DNA of 50,366 bases from CAZNER01 sp964572065 (GTDB lineage Bacteria > Patescibacteriota > Dojkabacteria > JAHIVN01): positions 1 through 50,366 of the forward strand of contig CAZNER010000003.1 in the NCBI GenBank assembly GCA_964572065.1, in the 5' to 3' direction. Made by a program: the position numbers and the translations under genes. Below, piece after piece: positions 34,996-43,628 of this stretch. Position 1 is the first letter of the stretch. The number at the start of each line of letters is the position of its first letter. Under the pieces are notes generated by a model. The model was not told where the DNA came from and did not search any database. It worked only from the letters and a program-made list of their open reading frames with translations.

Positions 34996-36099
34996 ATGAA
35001 AAAATCAAAAGTAGCAGTTTTACGTACTAATCCAAAAAAAGTTGTAAAAGATTATGGTAGGTTAATGGAACTAGCAGATTATAAAAAGGAGCTTCCTAAA
35101 GATAAAGAAGTTATCCTTAAGGATAATATTTCCTGGCATCTTCCAATGCCTAGTGCGAATACAACGCCATGGCAATTGGAGGGGGTTATTAAAAAACTTA
35201 AAAATGGGGGCTACAAGAAGATGTCATGTGTGCAAAACAGAACTGTTGTAACGAATGCGTTTAAAGGTGAAGACTTAAATAAGTATAAACCGATATTTAA
35301 AAAATATAATATTCCTGTACTTTTTAACTTTAAACCTGAGGATATAAAGTGGGAAATCTATAAACCAAAAGCTAAGATGCATGTTTTAGATAAGATATTT
35401 CCGGAAGGAATAAGCATACCTACATATTTTAAGGATAAAAGCATTATTCATTTACCGACTGTGAAATGCCATATTTACACAACTACTACGGGTGCTATAA
35501 AAAATGCATTCGGGGGACTTCTAACAAAGAAAAGACATTATACTCATACATGGATTCATGAGACTATAGTTGATCTTCTTGCAATACAAAAAGAAATTCA
35601 CAGCGGGATTTTTGCTGTAATGGATGGAACAATGGCTGGAAATGGTCCGGGTCCAAGAACTTTGATACCAGAAGAAAAGAATGTTATTTTAGCGAGCAGG
35701 GATCAAGTAGCTATAGATGCAGTTGCGGCAAAGATGATGGGATTTGATCCTATGAGCATAAAATATATTAAAATGGCTCATGAGCAAAAGCTTGGAATTG
35801 GAAGACCTAGTGAAATTGAAATAGTTGGAGATAAAGATGCAGCTGATGAAAACTGGCATTTTAAAGTAGGAAGCACACTTCATAAAAGATTAGCTTGGCT
35901 TGGATGGTATGGACCAACGAAGTTTTTGCAGAAAATAGTTTTCAGAACCCCACTTGTAATCATACCTATTTTATTCTCTGAGATATTTCATGATTATTTC
36001 AGATGGAATACAAAGGAGAAGTTTCTTTTTCATAGATGGTTAAAGAAGAGTGAATGGGGGAGAATGTTTGCTGAATATGAACCTAAAACAAAAATTTAA
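34996..36099 (+). CDS. DUF362-family protein
   Basis: The 367-residue protein matches DUF362: KEVILKDNISWHLPMPSANTT-type N-terminal region, SIIHLPTVKCHIYTTTTGAIK with NAFGGLL, and ILASRDQVAIDAVAAKMMGFD. Many DUF362 proteins carry ferredoxin clusters; this one has no CxxCxxC motifs and is the short form. A C-terminal hydrophobic piece (about 312-330, FRTPLVIIPILFSEIFH) may touch the membrane. It is 29 bp after the UbiA-type gene and 16 bp before the SMR-like gene, so an operon is likely. The molecular role of DUF362 is not established. Confidence 0.78.
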   Translation: MKKSKVAVLRTNPKKVVKDYGRLMELADYKKELPKDKEVILKDNISWHLPMPSANTTPWQLEGVIKKLKNGGYKKMSCVQNRTVVTNAFKGEDLNKYKPIFKKYNIPVLFNFKPEDIKWEIYKPKAKMHVLDKIFPEGISIPTYFKDKSIIHLPTVKCHIYTTTTGAIKNAFGGLLTKKRHYTHTWIHETIVDLLAIQKEIHSGIFAVMDGTMAGNGPGPRTLIPEEKNVILASRDQVAIDAVAAKMMGFDPMSIKYIKMAHEQKLGIGRPSEIEIVGDKDAADENWHFKVGSTLHKRLAWLGWYGPTKFLQKIVFRTPLVIIPILFSEIFHDYFRWNTKEKFLFHRWLKKSEWGRMFAEYEPKTKI

Positions 36100-36115
36100 T
36101 TTTTAAAATAAAAAG

Positions 36116-36487
36116 ATGAAATTTATATATTACTTACTGATACCATTAACTTCAGTTGTGAACACTATTGGACAGGTATTATTAAAACTAGGTGCAGAGG
36201 AATTTTCAACTTCCGGAGGAATAATTGAGATTGTTAAAAGATCGTGGAAGATGATTGCAGGGCTTTTTTTCTTTGGATTAACTTTTATATTGTCAACAAT
36301 ATTAAACAGGAAATTTGATGTAAGTTTAATTTATCCTATTATGACTGGATTTACATTTGTTTTGATTAGCTTAGTTATGGTTGTTTTTTTGAAAAAGGAG
36401 GGGATGTCTCTTATGAAAGGACTTGGGATGTTTGTGATAATTTCGGGAATTATTCTTATGTCAGCTTCACAAAAGGCTGTAAAGTGA
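36116..36487 (+). CDS. Small SMR/EamA-like membrane protein, possible lipid-linked sugar flippase
   Basis: The 123-residue protein has four predicted membrane helices in the small multidrug resistance layout (TSVVNTIGQVLLKLGA in helix 1, where SMR proteins carry a key Glu, here replaced). ArnE/ArnF-like members move undecaprenyl-linked aminoarabinose, and its place in the UbiA-DUF362 operon suggests a similar role for a lipid-linked pentose. That is inference from context. It stops with TGA, which shows the standard stop use in this genome. Confidence 0.72.
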   Translation: MKFIYYLLIPLTSVVNTIGQVLLKLGAEEFSTSGGIIEIVKRSWKMIAGLFFFGLTFILSTILNRKFDVSLIYPIMTGFTFVLISLVMVVFLKKEGMSLMKGLGMFVIISGIILMSASQKAVK

Positions 36488-36547
36488 TTCTTTGTATTTG
36501 TTTTTAGGTCTGTTATATTATACTTGAAATATTAGAATGTAAATTCA

Positions 36548-37816
36548 ATGCAGGAGTCTCAGTTACCTCAAAGTGTTAAAAAAAAGAGATCGTTCTTAGG
36601 CATTCAAAATTGTTTTGTTTTAATTTTGTGGGCTGTTAGTGCAGTTTTATTTATTGGTATAGGTGCAGGTATTTATTACATTGTAGATAATAGGTTAAAT
36701 GGTGAAGAAGTTGAGGTCCAGAAAGAGGAAGTAGAAGAGTTCGATGAATATGAAGGCTGGGAGATATATGAAAATTTAAAATATGGTTTCAGTTTTAAGT
36801 ATCCTAGTGATTGGGAGATAGAAGATACAATTGAATGTCTCCCTACTCAGCTGTTATGTGGATCTTTAGATGTAAAGAAGGATAATTATGCTGTGAGAAT
36901 ATCAGTCGATCCCTTATATACTGGAGGAGGTTTTGGATATTTATCTGAGCTGGTTGTTACAAATCCAGAAATCGTTGAATCAGAAGTAAGCCCTGCTGGT
37001 TATGATGCAAAGATGAAAACTCATTATATGGATGATACGGATGTTTTCGAAGATGAGACAAATGAATATAATTTTGGAAATGATGCATGGGGATGGAGTG
37101 TACTTTTTACTGAAGATGTAAATGGTGACTATACTATTCCTGGCTTTGGTTCAGGAGAAATAGGAGATAATATTGATGGGAATTTTTATGGAATTATGTA
37201 TATATACGAAATGCAGGAATCTGATCTAAGTGATTTACCAAATAAGGGAGATGAAAAATTGTTAGAAATGTTTGAAATAATGGACAAAATTACCAATTCA
37301 TTTGATAAAACAGGGACAAATTTATCTGATATTTATAAAGGCTGGACTATTTATGAAAGTGATGAATATAATTTTAGATTTAGATATCCTAGTGGATGGG
37401 AGATTGGAAGTGAATCAGGAGAACCTTGTGTTAAGACTCCTGAAGGAACCGAGAATTTTGGCTTTTTTATTACATTAAGCAAAGATGATTGGAATTATGA
37501 AATTACATACGCTCCATATACTTATGAAGAGGATGCTACTGTAGTGTCTTTAAAAGAGAAAAGTCTAGAAGTTGGAGATAAAGATTTGATAAGAGTTGTT
37601 TATGCAGAAGATGATGATCTTGAGAGTCCGATTTTTAAGGCAAATGTAATAGAAGATGATGGATATAAATCAAGTTATCGAGAATCATCATTTATCCTCT
37701 ATAATAATTATGAGTTTAAAATTGAATATATACCATTAAAAGAAATAAAATATGACGATTCTCAGGATATAATTAATGAAATGGATGAGATAACTCAATC
37801 ACTAGAGATAATTTAA
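36548..37816 (+). CDS. Membrane-anchored protein with two PsbP-like domains
   Basis: The 422-residue protein has a membrane helix (about 22-46) and an acidic linker, then two related outer domains. The first begins at EGWEIYENLKYGFSFKYPSD (about residue 75) and the second at KGWTIYESDEYNFRFRYPSG (about residue 264). The shared GW-IYE..FxFxYPSxWEI start shows an internal duplication. The protein at 26010-26810 has one such domain. No catalytic residues are seen. It lies between the SMR-like gene and rpiB, 11 bp before rpiB. Confidence 0.68.
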   Translation: MQESQLPQSVKKKRSFLGIQNCFVLILWAVSAVLFIGIGAGIYYIVDNRLNGEEVEVQKEEVEEFDEYEGWEIYENLKYGFSFKYPSDWEIEDTIECLPTQLLCGSLDVKKDNYAVRISVDPLYTGGGFGYLSELVVTNPEIVESEVSPAGYDAKMKTHYMDDTDVFEDETNEYNFGNDAWGWSVLFTEDVNGDYTIPGFGSGEIGDNIDGNFYGIMYIYEMQESDLSDLPNKGDEKLLEMFEIMDKITNSFDKTGTNLSDIYKGWTIYESDEYNFRFRYPSGWEIGSESGEPCVKTPEGTENFGFFITLSKDDWNYEITYAPYTYEEDATVVSLKEKSLEVGDKDLIRVVYAEDDDLESPIFKANVIEDDGYKSSYRESSFILYNNYEFKIEYIPLKEIKYDDSQDIINEMDEITQSLEII

Positions 37817-37827
37817 TCTAATTTAAA

Positions 37828-38262
37828 ATGAAAATATATATATCTTCTGATCATGGGGGTTATAACTTGAAGGGGTATGTAAAGAAGTACGTAAGTGAGT
37901 CTGGTTATGAGATTGAGGATTTAGGAACAAATTCAGAAGAGTCGGTTGATTATCCTGATTATGCAGAGAAGCTTTGTAAGAAAGTCTTTGAGAATAAAGC
38001 AAAAGGGATTTTGATTTGCGGTACTGGGATTGGTATGAGTATGTCTGCAAATAAAATGAAAGGGATTAGGGCTGCTTTATGTGGGAATGAGTATTTAGCT
38101 AAAATGAGCCGCAGGCATAATAATTCGAATGTTTTATGCCTAGGTGGGAGGGTAATTGGAGAGGAGTTAGCCTGTAATATAGTTAAAGTATGGCTTGAAA
38201 CTGATTTTAGTAAAGAGGAAAGGCATCATAAAAGAGTTGGTAAGATTAATAAATTGGATTAA
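37828..38262 (+). CDS. rpiB: Ribose-5-phosphate isomerase B
   Basis: RpiB interconverts ribulose-5-phosphate and ribose-5-phosphate. The 144-residue protein has the RpiB/LacAB signature: ISSDHGGYNLK at the N-terminus, DLGTNSEESVDYPDYA, GILICGTGIGMSMSANKMKG (catalytic region with the active Cys), and HNNSNVLCLGGRVIG. The ribose-5-phosphate made can feed Prs, whose gene follows after 16 bp. Confidence 0.94.
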   Translation: MKIYISSDHGGYNLKGYVKKYVSESGYEIEDLGTNSEESVDYPDYAEKLCKKVFENKAKGILICGTGIGMSMSANKMKGIRAALCGNEYLAKMSRRHNNSNVLCLGGRVIGEELACNIVKVWLETDFSKEERHHKRVGKINKLD

Positions 38263-38278
38263 TTTTTATTAATTACAT

Positions 38279-39181
38279 ATGAAAGATTTTGTGTTTTTTT
38301 CTGGATCTTCGAATAAATTATTAGGAGATAAAATTGTAAAAAAACTAGGGGTTAGTGAAGGAAGGCTTAACATAGAGGAGTTTCCTAATAGAGAAATCCG
38401 GATTAGAGTAATAGAGAATGTTAAAGACAAGAATGTTTTTATATTACAGCCTACTATTTATCCAGCTGAAAGATATATATTAGAACTTGCACTTATTGCT
38501 GATGCTGTTAAGAGAAAAGGTGCTGAAAAAATAGTTGCTTTAATTCCTTGGTTTGGATATTCGCCGCAGGATAAAATTTTCAGGAAAGGAGAGCCATTGT
38601 CAATTGAAGTTGTAATAAGGATGCTTGAATCTTCAAGTATAGATGAATTTGTGGTAGTTGATATACATTCTCTTGAAATTTTGAAAATGTTTAAAAAGAA
38701 AGTTTATCATCTAAGTGCTATGTCTGTATTTATTGATTACTTTAAAGGTAAATTAAAGGGTGATTGGGTTTCAGTTGCTCTGGATAAAGGTGCTCTTGAC
38801 CGGGCTAAAGAATTTTCTAATTCTTTAAATCTTCCTCTTGTAAAATTTGATAAGACTAGAGATCTAGAAACAAATGAAGTAACTTTTCATTGTTTGGAAG
38901 GTAATGTAGAAGGCAAGAATGTGATCTCATTTGATGATTTTGTCAGTACTGGTGGTACTAGGATTTATGGATGTGAATTCTTAAAAAAGAAAGGAGCAAG
39001 GAAGTATTATGACTGTGTTACTCATTTAATCGTTCCTGAAACAACTGATAGACTGAAGGTGAGTAAGATAGATAAGATATTTATAACTGATTCGATTCAT
39101 CTTGATTCAGAAAGACACTTTGATAGATTAAAGGTATTAAGTATAGATTTTTTATTAGCTGAGTTTATAAAAAGTTATTAG
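38279..39181 (+). CDS. prs: Ribose-phosphate pyrophosphokinase (PRPP synthase)
   Basis: Prs makes PRPP from ribose-5-phosphate and ATP. The 300-residue protein shows FSGSSNKLLGDKI, the EFPNREIRIRV and LIADAVKRKGAEKIVALIPWFGY-SPQDK pieces, VVDIHS (the family's metal and ATP-binding DxH), and the PRPP-binding loop ISFDDFVSTGGT. The usual DD-M-TGGT is DDFVSTGGT here. It is a little short and divergent from the classical bacterial form. Together with rpiB it supplies the substrate of the phosphoribosyltransferase upstream in this window. Confidence 0.88.
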   Translation: MKDFVFFSGSSNKLLGDKIVKKLGVSEGRLNIEEFPNREIRIRVIENVKDKNVFILQPTIYPAERYILELALIADAVKRKGAEKIVALIPWFGYSPQDKIFRKGEPLSIEVVIRMLESSSIDEFVVVDIHSLEILKMFKKKVYHLSAMSVFIDYFKGKLKGDWVSVALDKGALDRAKEFSNSLNLPLVKFDKTRDLETNEVTFHCLEGNVEGKNVISFDDFVSTGGTRIYGCEFLKKKGARKYYDCVTHLIVPETTDRLKVSKIDKIFITDSIHLDSERHFDRLKVLSIDFLLAEFIKSY

Positions 39182-39186
39182 ATTGG

Positions 39187-40266
39187 TTATAAATATTTCT
39201 TTAACTTTGTTTTTTTTAATTTATCACTTTTTAGCATTTCACTGACTTCTCTTACATGATTTTTATGAACAACTAATAATGCATCTTTTGTATTGACTAT
39301 AATCATGCTATCAAGATTAACTCCTGCTACTAATTTCTTTTTATCATAGTTGTAAATTAAGCAGTCTTTGGATTTATGAGTCAAAACATTCCCTTTAGTA
39401 TGGTTTTTATTGCTTGGTTTAAAATATTTTTTTAGAGCATATAGAGTTCCTGGATCTTCCCATCCCATATTAGTCTTGATTATCTTAGTTTCCTTTGGAG
39501 TAATATGATAAGCTACCGCATGATCGAAATTGATTTTTTCTAATTTAGGATATATTTCATTTATAATTTTAGCCTCATTTTGTGTGTCTAGATATTTTTC
39601 TATTTTTAGTAATTTTTTGTATAGTTTCGAATTGTATTTTTCATATTTTTTAAGCATCAAATCGATAGTTGATATAAAGTATCCTGTATTCCATAATGCA
39701 TTTTTTCTTTTTATAAAATTTTCACATAATTCCATATTAGGTCTATATAGGAATTGTTTGAATTCATAGATGTTGCCTTTTATTTTACTGCCGATTTTAA
39801 TCCAGCCGATATTTGAATTTGCAAATAGAGGTTTATCTCCTAGTATAACCATCTTTGCCTTTTCTTGGTTTATTAAACACTTAGCTTGTTTTAAATATTT
39901 TTGAAATTTTTTAACTTCCTTTATTAAGCTATCTGACCATAGTATTGCTACTGGTTCATTAACAACACCTAATTTTTTAAGTTTCAAAAGTGCTAGACCT
40001 GCCGCTGGACCTATATCTCTACATTCGGGTTCTTCAAATATATTGCTCAAAGGGATATCTGGAGTTTGTTCTTTTATATATTTTATATGATTGGTATTTG
40101 TTGAGACAAATATATTATTCCATCCATATATTGGATACAATTTATTTATGATATCTAAATAAGTTGATGTGTTGTCGATTAGTTTTATGAATTGTTTAGG
40201 TTTTTTTCTTCTCGATATGGGCCAGAGCCTTTTACCTGATCCTCCTGCAAAAATTAATATCTTCAA
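39187..40266 (-). CDS. manC: Mannose-1-phosphate guanylyltransferase
   Basis: This enzyme makes GDP-mannose from mannose-1-phosphate and GTP. The 359-residue protein opens with the nucleotidyltransferase motif IFAGGSGKRLWPISR (residues 4-18) and KPKQFIKLIDN, followed by FEEPECRDIGPAAGLAL, the NTGYFI segment and a MGWEDPGTLY piece. It has a short left-handed-helix-like C-terminal part, so it is the single-function form without the isomerase domain. It is convergent with prs, with only 5 bp between stops. Confidence 0.88.
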   Translation of the reverse strand: MKILIFAGGSGKRLWPISRRKKPKQFIKLIDNTSTYLDIINKLYPIYGWNNIFVSTNTNHIKYIKEQTPDIPLSNIFEEPECRDIGPAAGLALLKLKKLGVVNEPVAILWSDSLIKEVKKFQKYLKQAKCLINQEKAKMVILGDKPLFANSNIGWIKIGSKIKGNIYEFKQFLYRPNMELCENFIKRKNALWNTGYFISTIDLMLKKYEKYNSKLYKKLLKIEKYLDTQNEAKIINEIYPKLEKINFDHAVAYHITPKETKIIKTNMGWEDPGTLYALKKYFKPSNKNHTKGNVLTHKSKDCLIYNYDKKKLVAGVNLDSMIIVNTKDALLVVHKNHVREVSEMLKSDKLKKTKLKKYL

Positions 40267-40354
40267 AATATTGAAGTTATATATTAGATAAATAGGGTAA
40301 TATTTTACAGTTTATTTGTTTTCTTGCAAAGAGGTTTGAATTTTATTGATTTAT

Positions 40355-40615
40355 TTAATTAGCTTTTATCTCTTTATAATACTCATTAAGATCATCTACT
40401 TCAACGGATATTGTTTGATGTCCCGGTTGTTCACGTTTCTCTATTGCTTTCTTTATTCCAAGTCTAGCTTTATTTTTAAAGATAAATGATATATATTTGT
40501 TTCCGTTTTGATATTCAGTTTTAAATCCGATTATTTCTTTATAGAATTTTCTAACTTTGAGAATATCATTGGAGTAAAATATTGCACTATCTAGTATAAA
40601 TCTTGTATTCTGCAT
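40355..40615 (-). CDS. Short VOC (glyoxalase/bleomycin-resistance fold) protein, possibly truncated
   Basis: The 86-residue protein has the first VOC half: ILDSAIFYSNDILKVRKFYKEIIGF, then a strand with YISFIFKNKARLGI and TISVEVDDLNEYYKEIKAN, where a normal VOC protein (about 120 residues) would continue with a second beta-alpha-beta unit. The frame stops there. I found no obvious continuation in another frame downstream. The product may be a complete half-module or a 3'-truncated gene. It starts 1 bp from the stop of apbE and is probably co-transcribed. Confidence 0.6.
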   Translation of the reverse strand: MQNTRFILDSAIFYSNDILKVRKFYKEIIGFKTEYQNGNKYISFIFKNKARLGIKKAIEKREQPGHQTISVEVDDLNEYYKEIKAN

Positions 40616-40616
40616 A

Positions 40617-41531
40617 TTATAAATTTAATAAATTAATTCCAAATTTTTTAATATTATTTTTATCATTAACTATTACAGCTTTTATTCTGTACTTATTGAT
40701 TAAGTCTTTACAATTTTTACCTGATACAAATAATGCTGTCGACCAGGCGTCAGCCTCAATAGCTGTTTTTGATAAGATAAATGTCGCTTTAATGTCATTT
40801 TGCGGTATTCCAGTTTTTGGATTAATTAAATGGTGAAAGAATTTTACTTTTCTTGCCCAGCTGCCTGAGCAGCAAATTGCTTTGTCATCTAATTTTATTT
40901 TTCCAATTTGTCCAAATTTAGGTACTTTTAAACCAACCAGCCAAGGCTTATTATTTTTGTTAATTCCTTTTGCTTGGATGTCACCGCCGGCATTTATTAA
41001 AAAATTTTCAAGAGGGAGTAATTCATTAAATGCTCTATCTATTGCGTAACCCTTACCAATACTGCCTAAATCAATTTTTTGATTTTGTGCAAGCTTTATT
41101 ATTAATGAGGATTTATTGATTTTGATATCTTTAAAAGATGGGCGGGTTTTTAATATTTCTGCTACTTCTTTTTTAATTAAGTTCTTATTTTTTAGTCTGC
41201 TGAAATCATATTTAGCACCATAACCGTATGTTTCAAGGAAGTCTATAACAGTTGGATCATAAGCACCGTTAGTCTTATCTGCAATATCTAAAGCAAATTC
41301 TATTAAAGAAAATAGTTCCTGCGAAACTTTGGCTTTTCTGCCGTTAGAATGATTAAGCTTTGATAATTCGCTGTCTTTTTTAAAACGGGAAAATTTATCG
41401 ATTACAAAGTGGAATTGCTGGAAACCTTTATCAAATAATTCATGTACTTTGTCTCTATCGGTTTCAGTCCAGGTGATAAATTCTACTTTTGTATTCATGA
41501 AGATTCTTTGATCTGAGATTGTTTTATACAT
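40617..41531 (-). CDS. apbE: FAD:protein FMN transferase ApbE
   Basis: ApbE attaches FMN covalently to threonines of exported or membrane flavoproteins. The protein shows FSRFKKDSELSKLN, GAYDPTVIDFLETYG, the IDLGSIGKGYAIDRA signature, NAGGDIQAKG and HHLINPKTGIPQ, all family landmarks. I chose the ATG at 41531; the frame is open to an ATG at 41567 (12 residues more), which would overlap the LysR gene by 26 bp. There is no clear signal peptide, and the family often has a lipobox that I do not see. No target flavoprotein is in the window. Confidence 0.9.
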   Translation of the reverse strand: MYKTISDQRIFMNTKVEFITWTETDRDKVHELFDKGFQQFHFVIDKFSRFKKDSELSKLNHSNGRKAKVSQELFSLIEFALDIADKTNGAYDPTVIDFLETYGYGAKYDFSRLKNKNLIKKEVAEILKTRPSFKDIKINKSSLIIKLAQNQKIDLGSIGKGYAIDRAFNELLPLENFLINAGGDIQAKGINKNNKPWLVGLKVPKFGQIGKIKLDDKAICCSGSWARKVKFFHHLINPKTGIPQNDIKATFILSKTAIEADAWSTALFVSGKNCKDLINKYRIKAVIVNDKNNIKKFGINLLNL

Positions 41532-41541
41532 ATTGATTTTA

Positions 41542-42408
41542 TTAAAATGCTTTTTGTAGTTTTTCAATAAATTCTAATGTAGTTTTTGGTAAATAGGTAG
41601 TCTTGAGATATATTAGAGCAAATTTTCTTTTAATTTCCAAGCCGTTTGTATCAATTACTTTAATTTTTTTGTTTTTTATATCTTCATGAATGTAACTGTT
41701 TGGTAAAAATGCAAAACCAACATTTAATTTAACAAGTTCAAGTATGAATTTAGGACTTGTTGAATATGAATTAAAATTTGCTCTTATACCTTTCTTATCA
41801 AGGGTTTCTTTAATGATTTTATACGTAGTTGAATCTTTGTTATAAGAGATTAAATTAATATCCTTTAAATCTTTTTGTTCTTTTGCTAATTTGGTTGAAG
41901 CAACAAGAGACATTTTTTCTTCTCCAAAGTCTTTTTCAATAAATTTCTTAGAAAGATTTTTCTTACCTTTTGTAATTATAGCAAAATCAATGTTATTATT
42001 TTTAATTTTTTTTACAAGCCTGTCTGAATTGTCTATATGTATTTGAATTTTTATATTAGGATGTTTTCTATAAAATTCTTTATAAATTTTACTGACTAAG
42101 ATCAGTCCTACATTATCTATCATTCCCATATTAAGGTTTTTGGTAACTTTTTCATTGTATTCAGAAATAATTTCCTTGAGGTTATTACAATTTCTATTTA
42201 TTTTAATTGCATGTTTATATACAATACTTCCGATTTTAGTAGGTTTTAATCCATCTCTATTCCTTAAAATTAGTTTGCATCCAAGTTGCTTTTCAAGTTT
42301 CTTTATTGATATTGATAATGCTGGCTGACTTATAAATAATTCCTTTGAAGCTTTTGTAAAATTACCTATTTCTATCACTTTACAGTAATTTTTTAAAGTT
42401 TGTATCAT
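41542..42408 (-). CDS. LysR-family transcriptional regulator
   Basis: The 288-residue protein has the LysR winged helix at the N-terminus (LKNYCKVIEIGNFTKASKEL, then FISQPALSISIKKLEKQLG) and a periplasmic-binding-like effector domain (about 90-285). It is at the head of the minus run that includes apbE and the VOC protein, so it may control them, but LysR genes more often regulate a divergent neighbour, here ino1. The 109-bp divergent gap to ino1 is very AT-rich; no clear T-N11-A motif was confirmed. Confidence 0.87.
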   Translation of the reverse strand: MIQTLKNYCKVIEIGNFTKASKELFISQPALSISIKKLEKQLGCKLILRNRDGLKPTKIGSIVYKHAIKINRNCNNLKEIISEYNEKVTKNLNMGMIDNVGLILVSKIYKEFYRKHPNIKIQIHIDNSDRLVKKIKNNNIDFAIITKGKKNLSKKFIEKDFGEEKMSLVASTKLAKEQKDLKDINLISYNKDSTTYKIIKETLDKKGIRANFNSYSTSPKFILELVKLNVGFAFLPNSYIHEDIKNKKIKVIDTNGLEIKRKFALIYLKTTYLPKTTLEFIEKLQKAF

Positions 42409-42517
42409 AAAATATATAAATAATAATATAAATAGAATAAATTTTACTTATAGTATTTTATTATATATTATTACACTTGCCAATATTAAAATTATTTTAA
42501 TTTTTTATTTATAAATT

Positions 42518-43609
42518 ATGAAAGATAAAATAAAAATTGCTATCGTAGGTTTAGGCAATTGTGCATCTTCTTTAATCCAGGGGATTAAATATTATGAAGA
42601 TGCAAAAGAAGATCAGTTTGTCCCGGGTCTGATGCATGTAAATTTAGGGGGATACCATGTAAGAGATATTGAAGTTGTTGCTGCTTTTGACGTAAATGCA
42701 AATAAAGTTGGAAAGGATATCGGAGAGGCTATTTATGCTGAGCCAAATAATGCTGATGTTTTTGCGAAAGTTGGAAAAATAGGTGCGAAAGTTTATAAAG
42801 GTCCAACCTTAGATGGGATTAACAAATATTTAAAGAAGGTAATTCCTGTTTCAAAAGAAAAGGATGTTGATGCAGTTAAGATTATAAAGGAAACAGGTGC
42901 TGATATGATCGTAAATTATCTTCCAGTTGGTAGTGAAAAAGCTGGAAGGTACTGGGCAGATATATGTTTGAAAGCCAAAGTTGGATTTGTTAATTGTATT
43001 CCTGTGTTCATTGCTTCTGATAAAAAGTGGGCAAAAAAGTTTGAAGATGCAGGAGTTCCAGTTATTGGTGATGATATTAAATCACAGGTAGGTGCTACTA
43101 TTGTACATAGAACATTAGTGAATTTATTCTTAGATAGGGGTATGCCTGTTGATAAAACATATCAATTAAATACCGGAGGGAATTGTGATTTTTATAATAT
43201 GCTTGAGAGAGATAGGTTAGTAAGTAAAAAGATATCAAAAACGAATTCGGTAAAAAGCCAGATAGAGGCTAGAGGTTTAAAGATAAAAGATGAAGATATA
43301 CATGTTGGTCCATCAGACTATGTAGCATGGCAGAAAGACAATAAAGTATGTTTTATTAGAATAGAAAGTCGCAATTTTGGAAATCTTCCTCACAATTTAG
43401 AACTTCGTTTGTCAGTTGCAGATTCGCCAAACAGTGCTGGAGTTGTGATTGATTCTGTAAGATGTATGAAACTTGCTTTGGATAATAATCTGAAAGGTGC
43501 TTTAATTGAACCTTCAGCTTACTTTAAGAAAACTCCGCCAAAACAGTTTGAAGATAGGGAAGCAAGAAAGATGGTTGAAGATTTTATAGAAAAGTATGCT
43601 TTGAAGTAG
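42518..43609 (+). CDS. ino1: Inositol-3-phosphate synthase
   Basis: Ino1 turns glucose-6-phosphate into myo-inositol-3-phosphate using NAD. The 363-residue protein is the short actinobacterial/archaeal type: IAIVGLGNCASSLIQGI (NAD-binding), VVAAFDVNANKVGKDI, the NYLPVGSEKAGRYWADIC segment, GDDIKSQVGATIVHRTL, and LNTGGNCDFYNM (the family's catalytic-site region). The product can go into inositol lipids or thiols; the CarS-like and CDP-alcohol phosphatidyltransferase genes in the window make a lipid use plausible. It is divergent from the LysR gene. Confidence 0.92.
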   Translation: MKDKIKIAIVGLGNCASSLIQGIKYYEDAKEDQFVPGLMHVNLGGYHVRDIEVVAAFDVNANKVGKDIGEAIYAEPNNADVFAKVGKIGAKVYKGPTLDGINKYLKKVIPVSKEKDVDAVKIIKETGADMIVNYLPVGSEKAGRYWADICLKAKVGFVNCIPVFIASDKKWAKKFEDAGVPVIGDDIKSQVGATIVHRTLVNLFLDRGMPVDKTYQLNTGGNCDFYNMLERDRLVSKKISKTNSVKSQIEARGLKIKDEDIHVGPSDYVAWQKDNKVCFIRIESRNFGNLPHNLELRLSVADSPNSAGVVIDSVRCMKLALDNNLKGALIEPSAYFKKTPPKQFEDREARKMVEDFIEKYALK

Positions 43610-43628
43610 GTAATATATATTAAAAATA

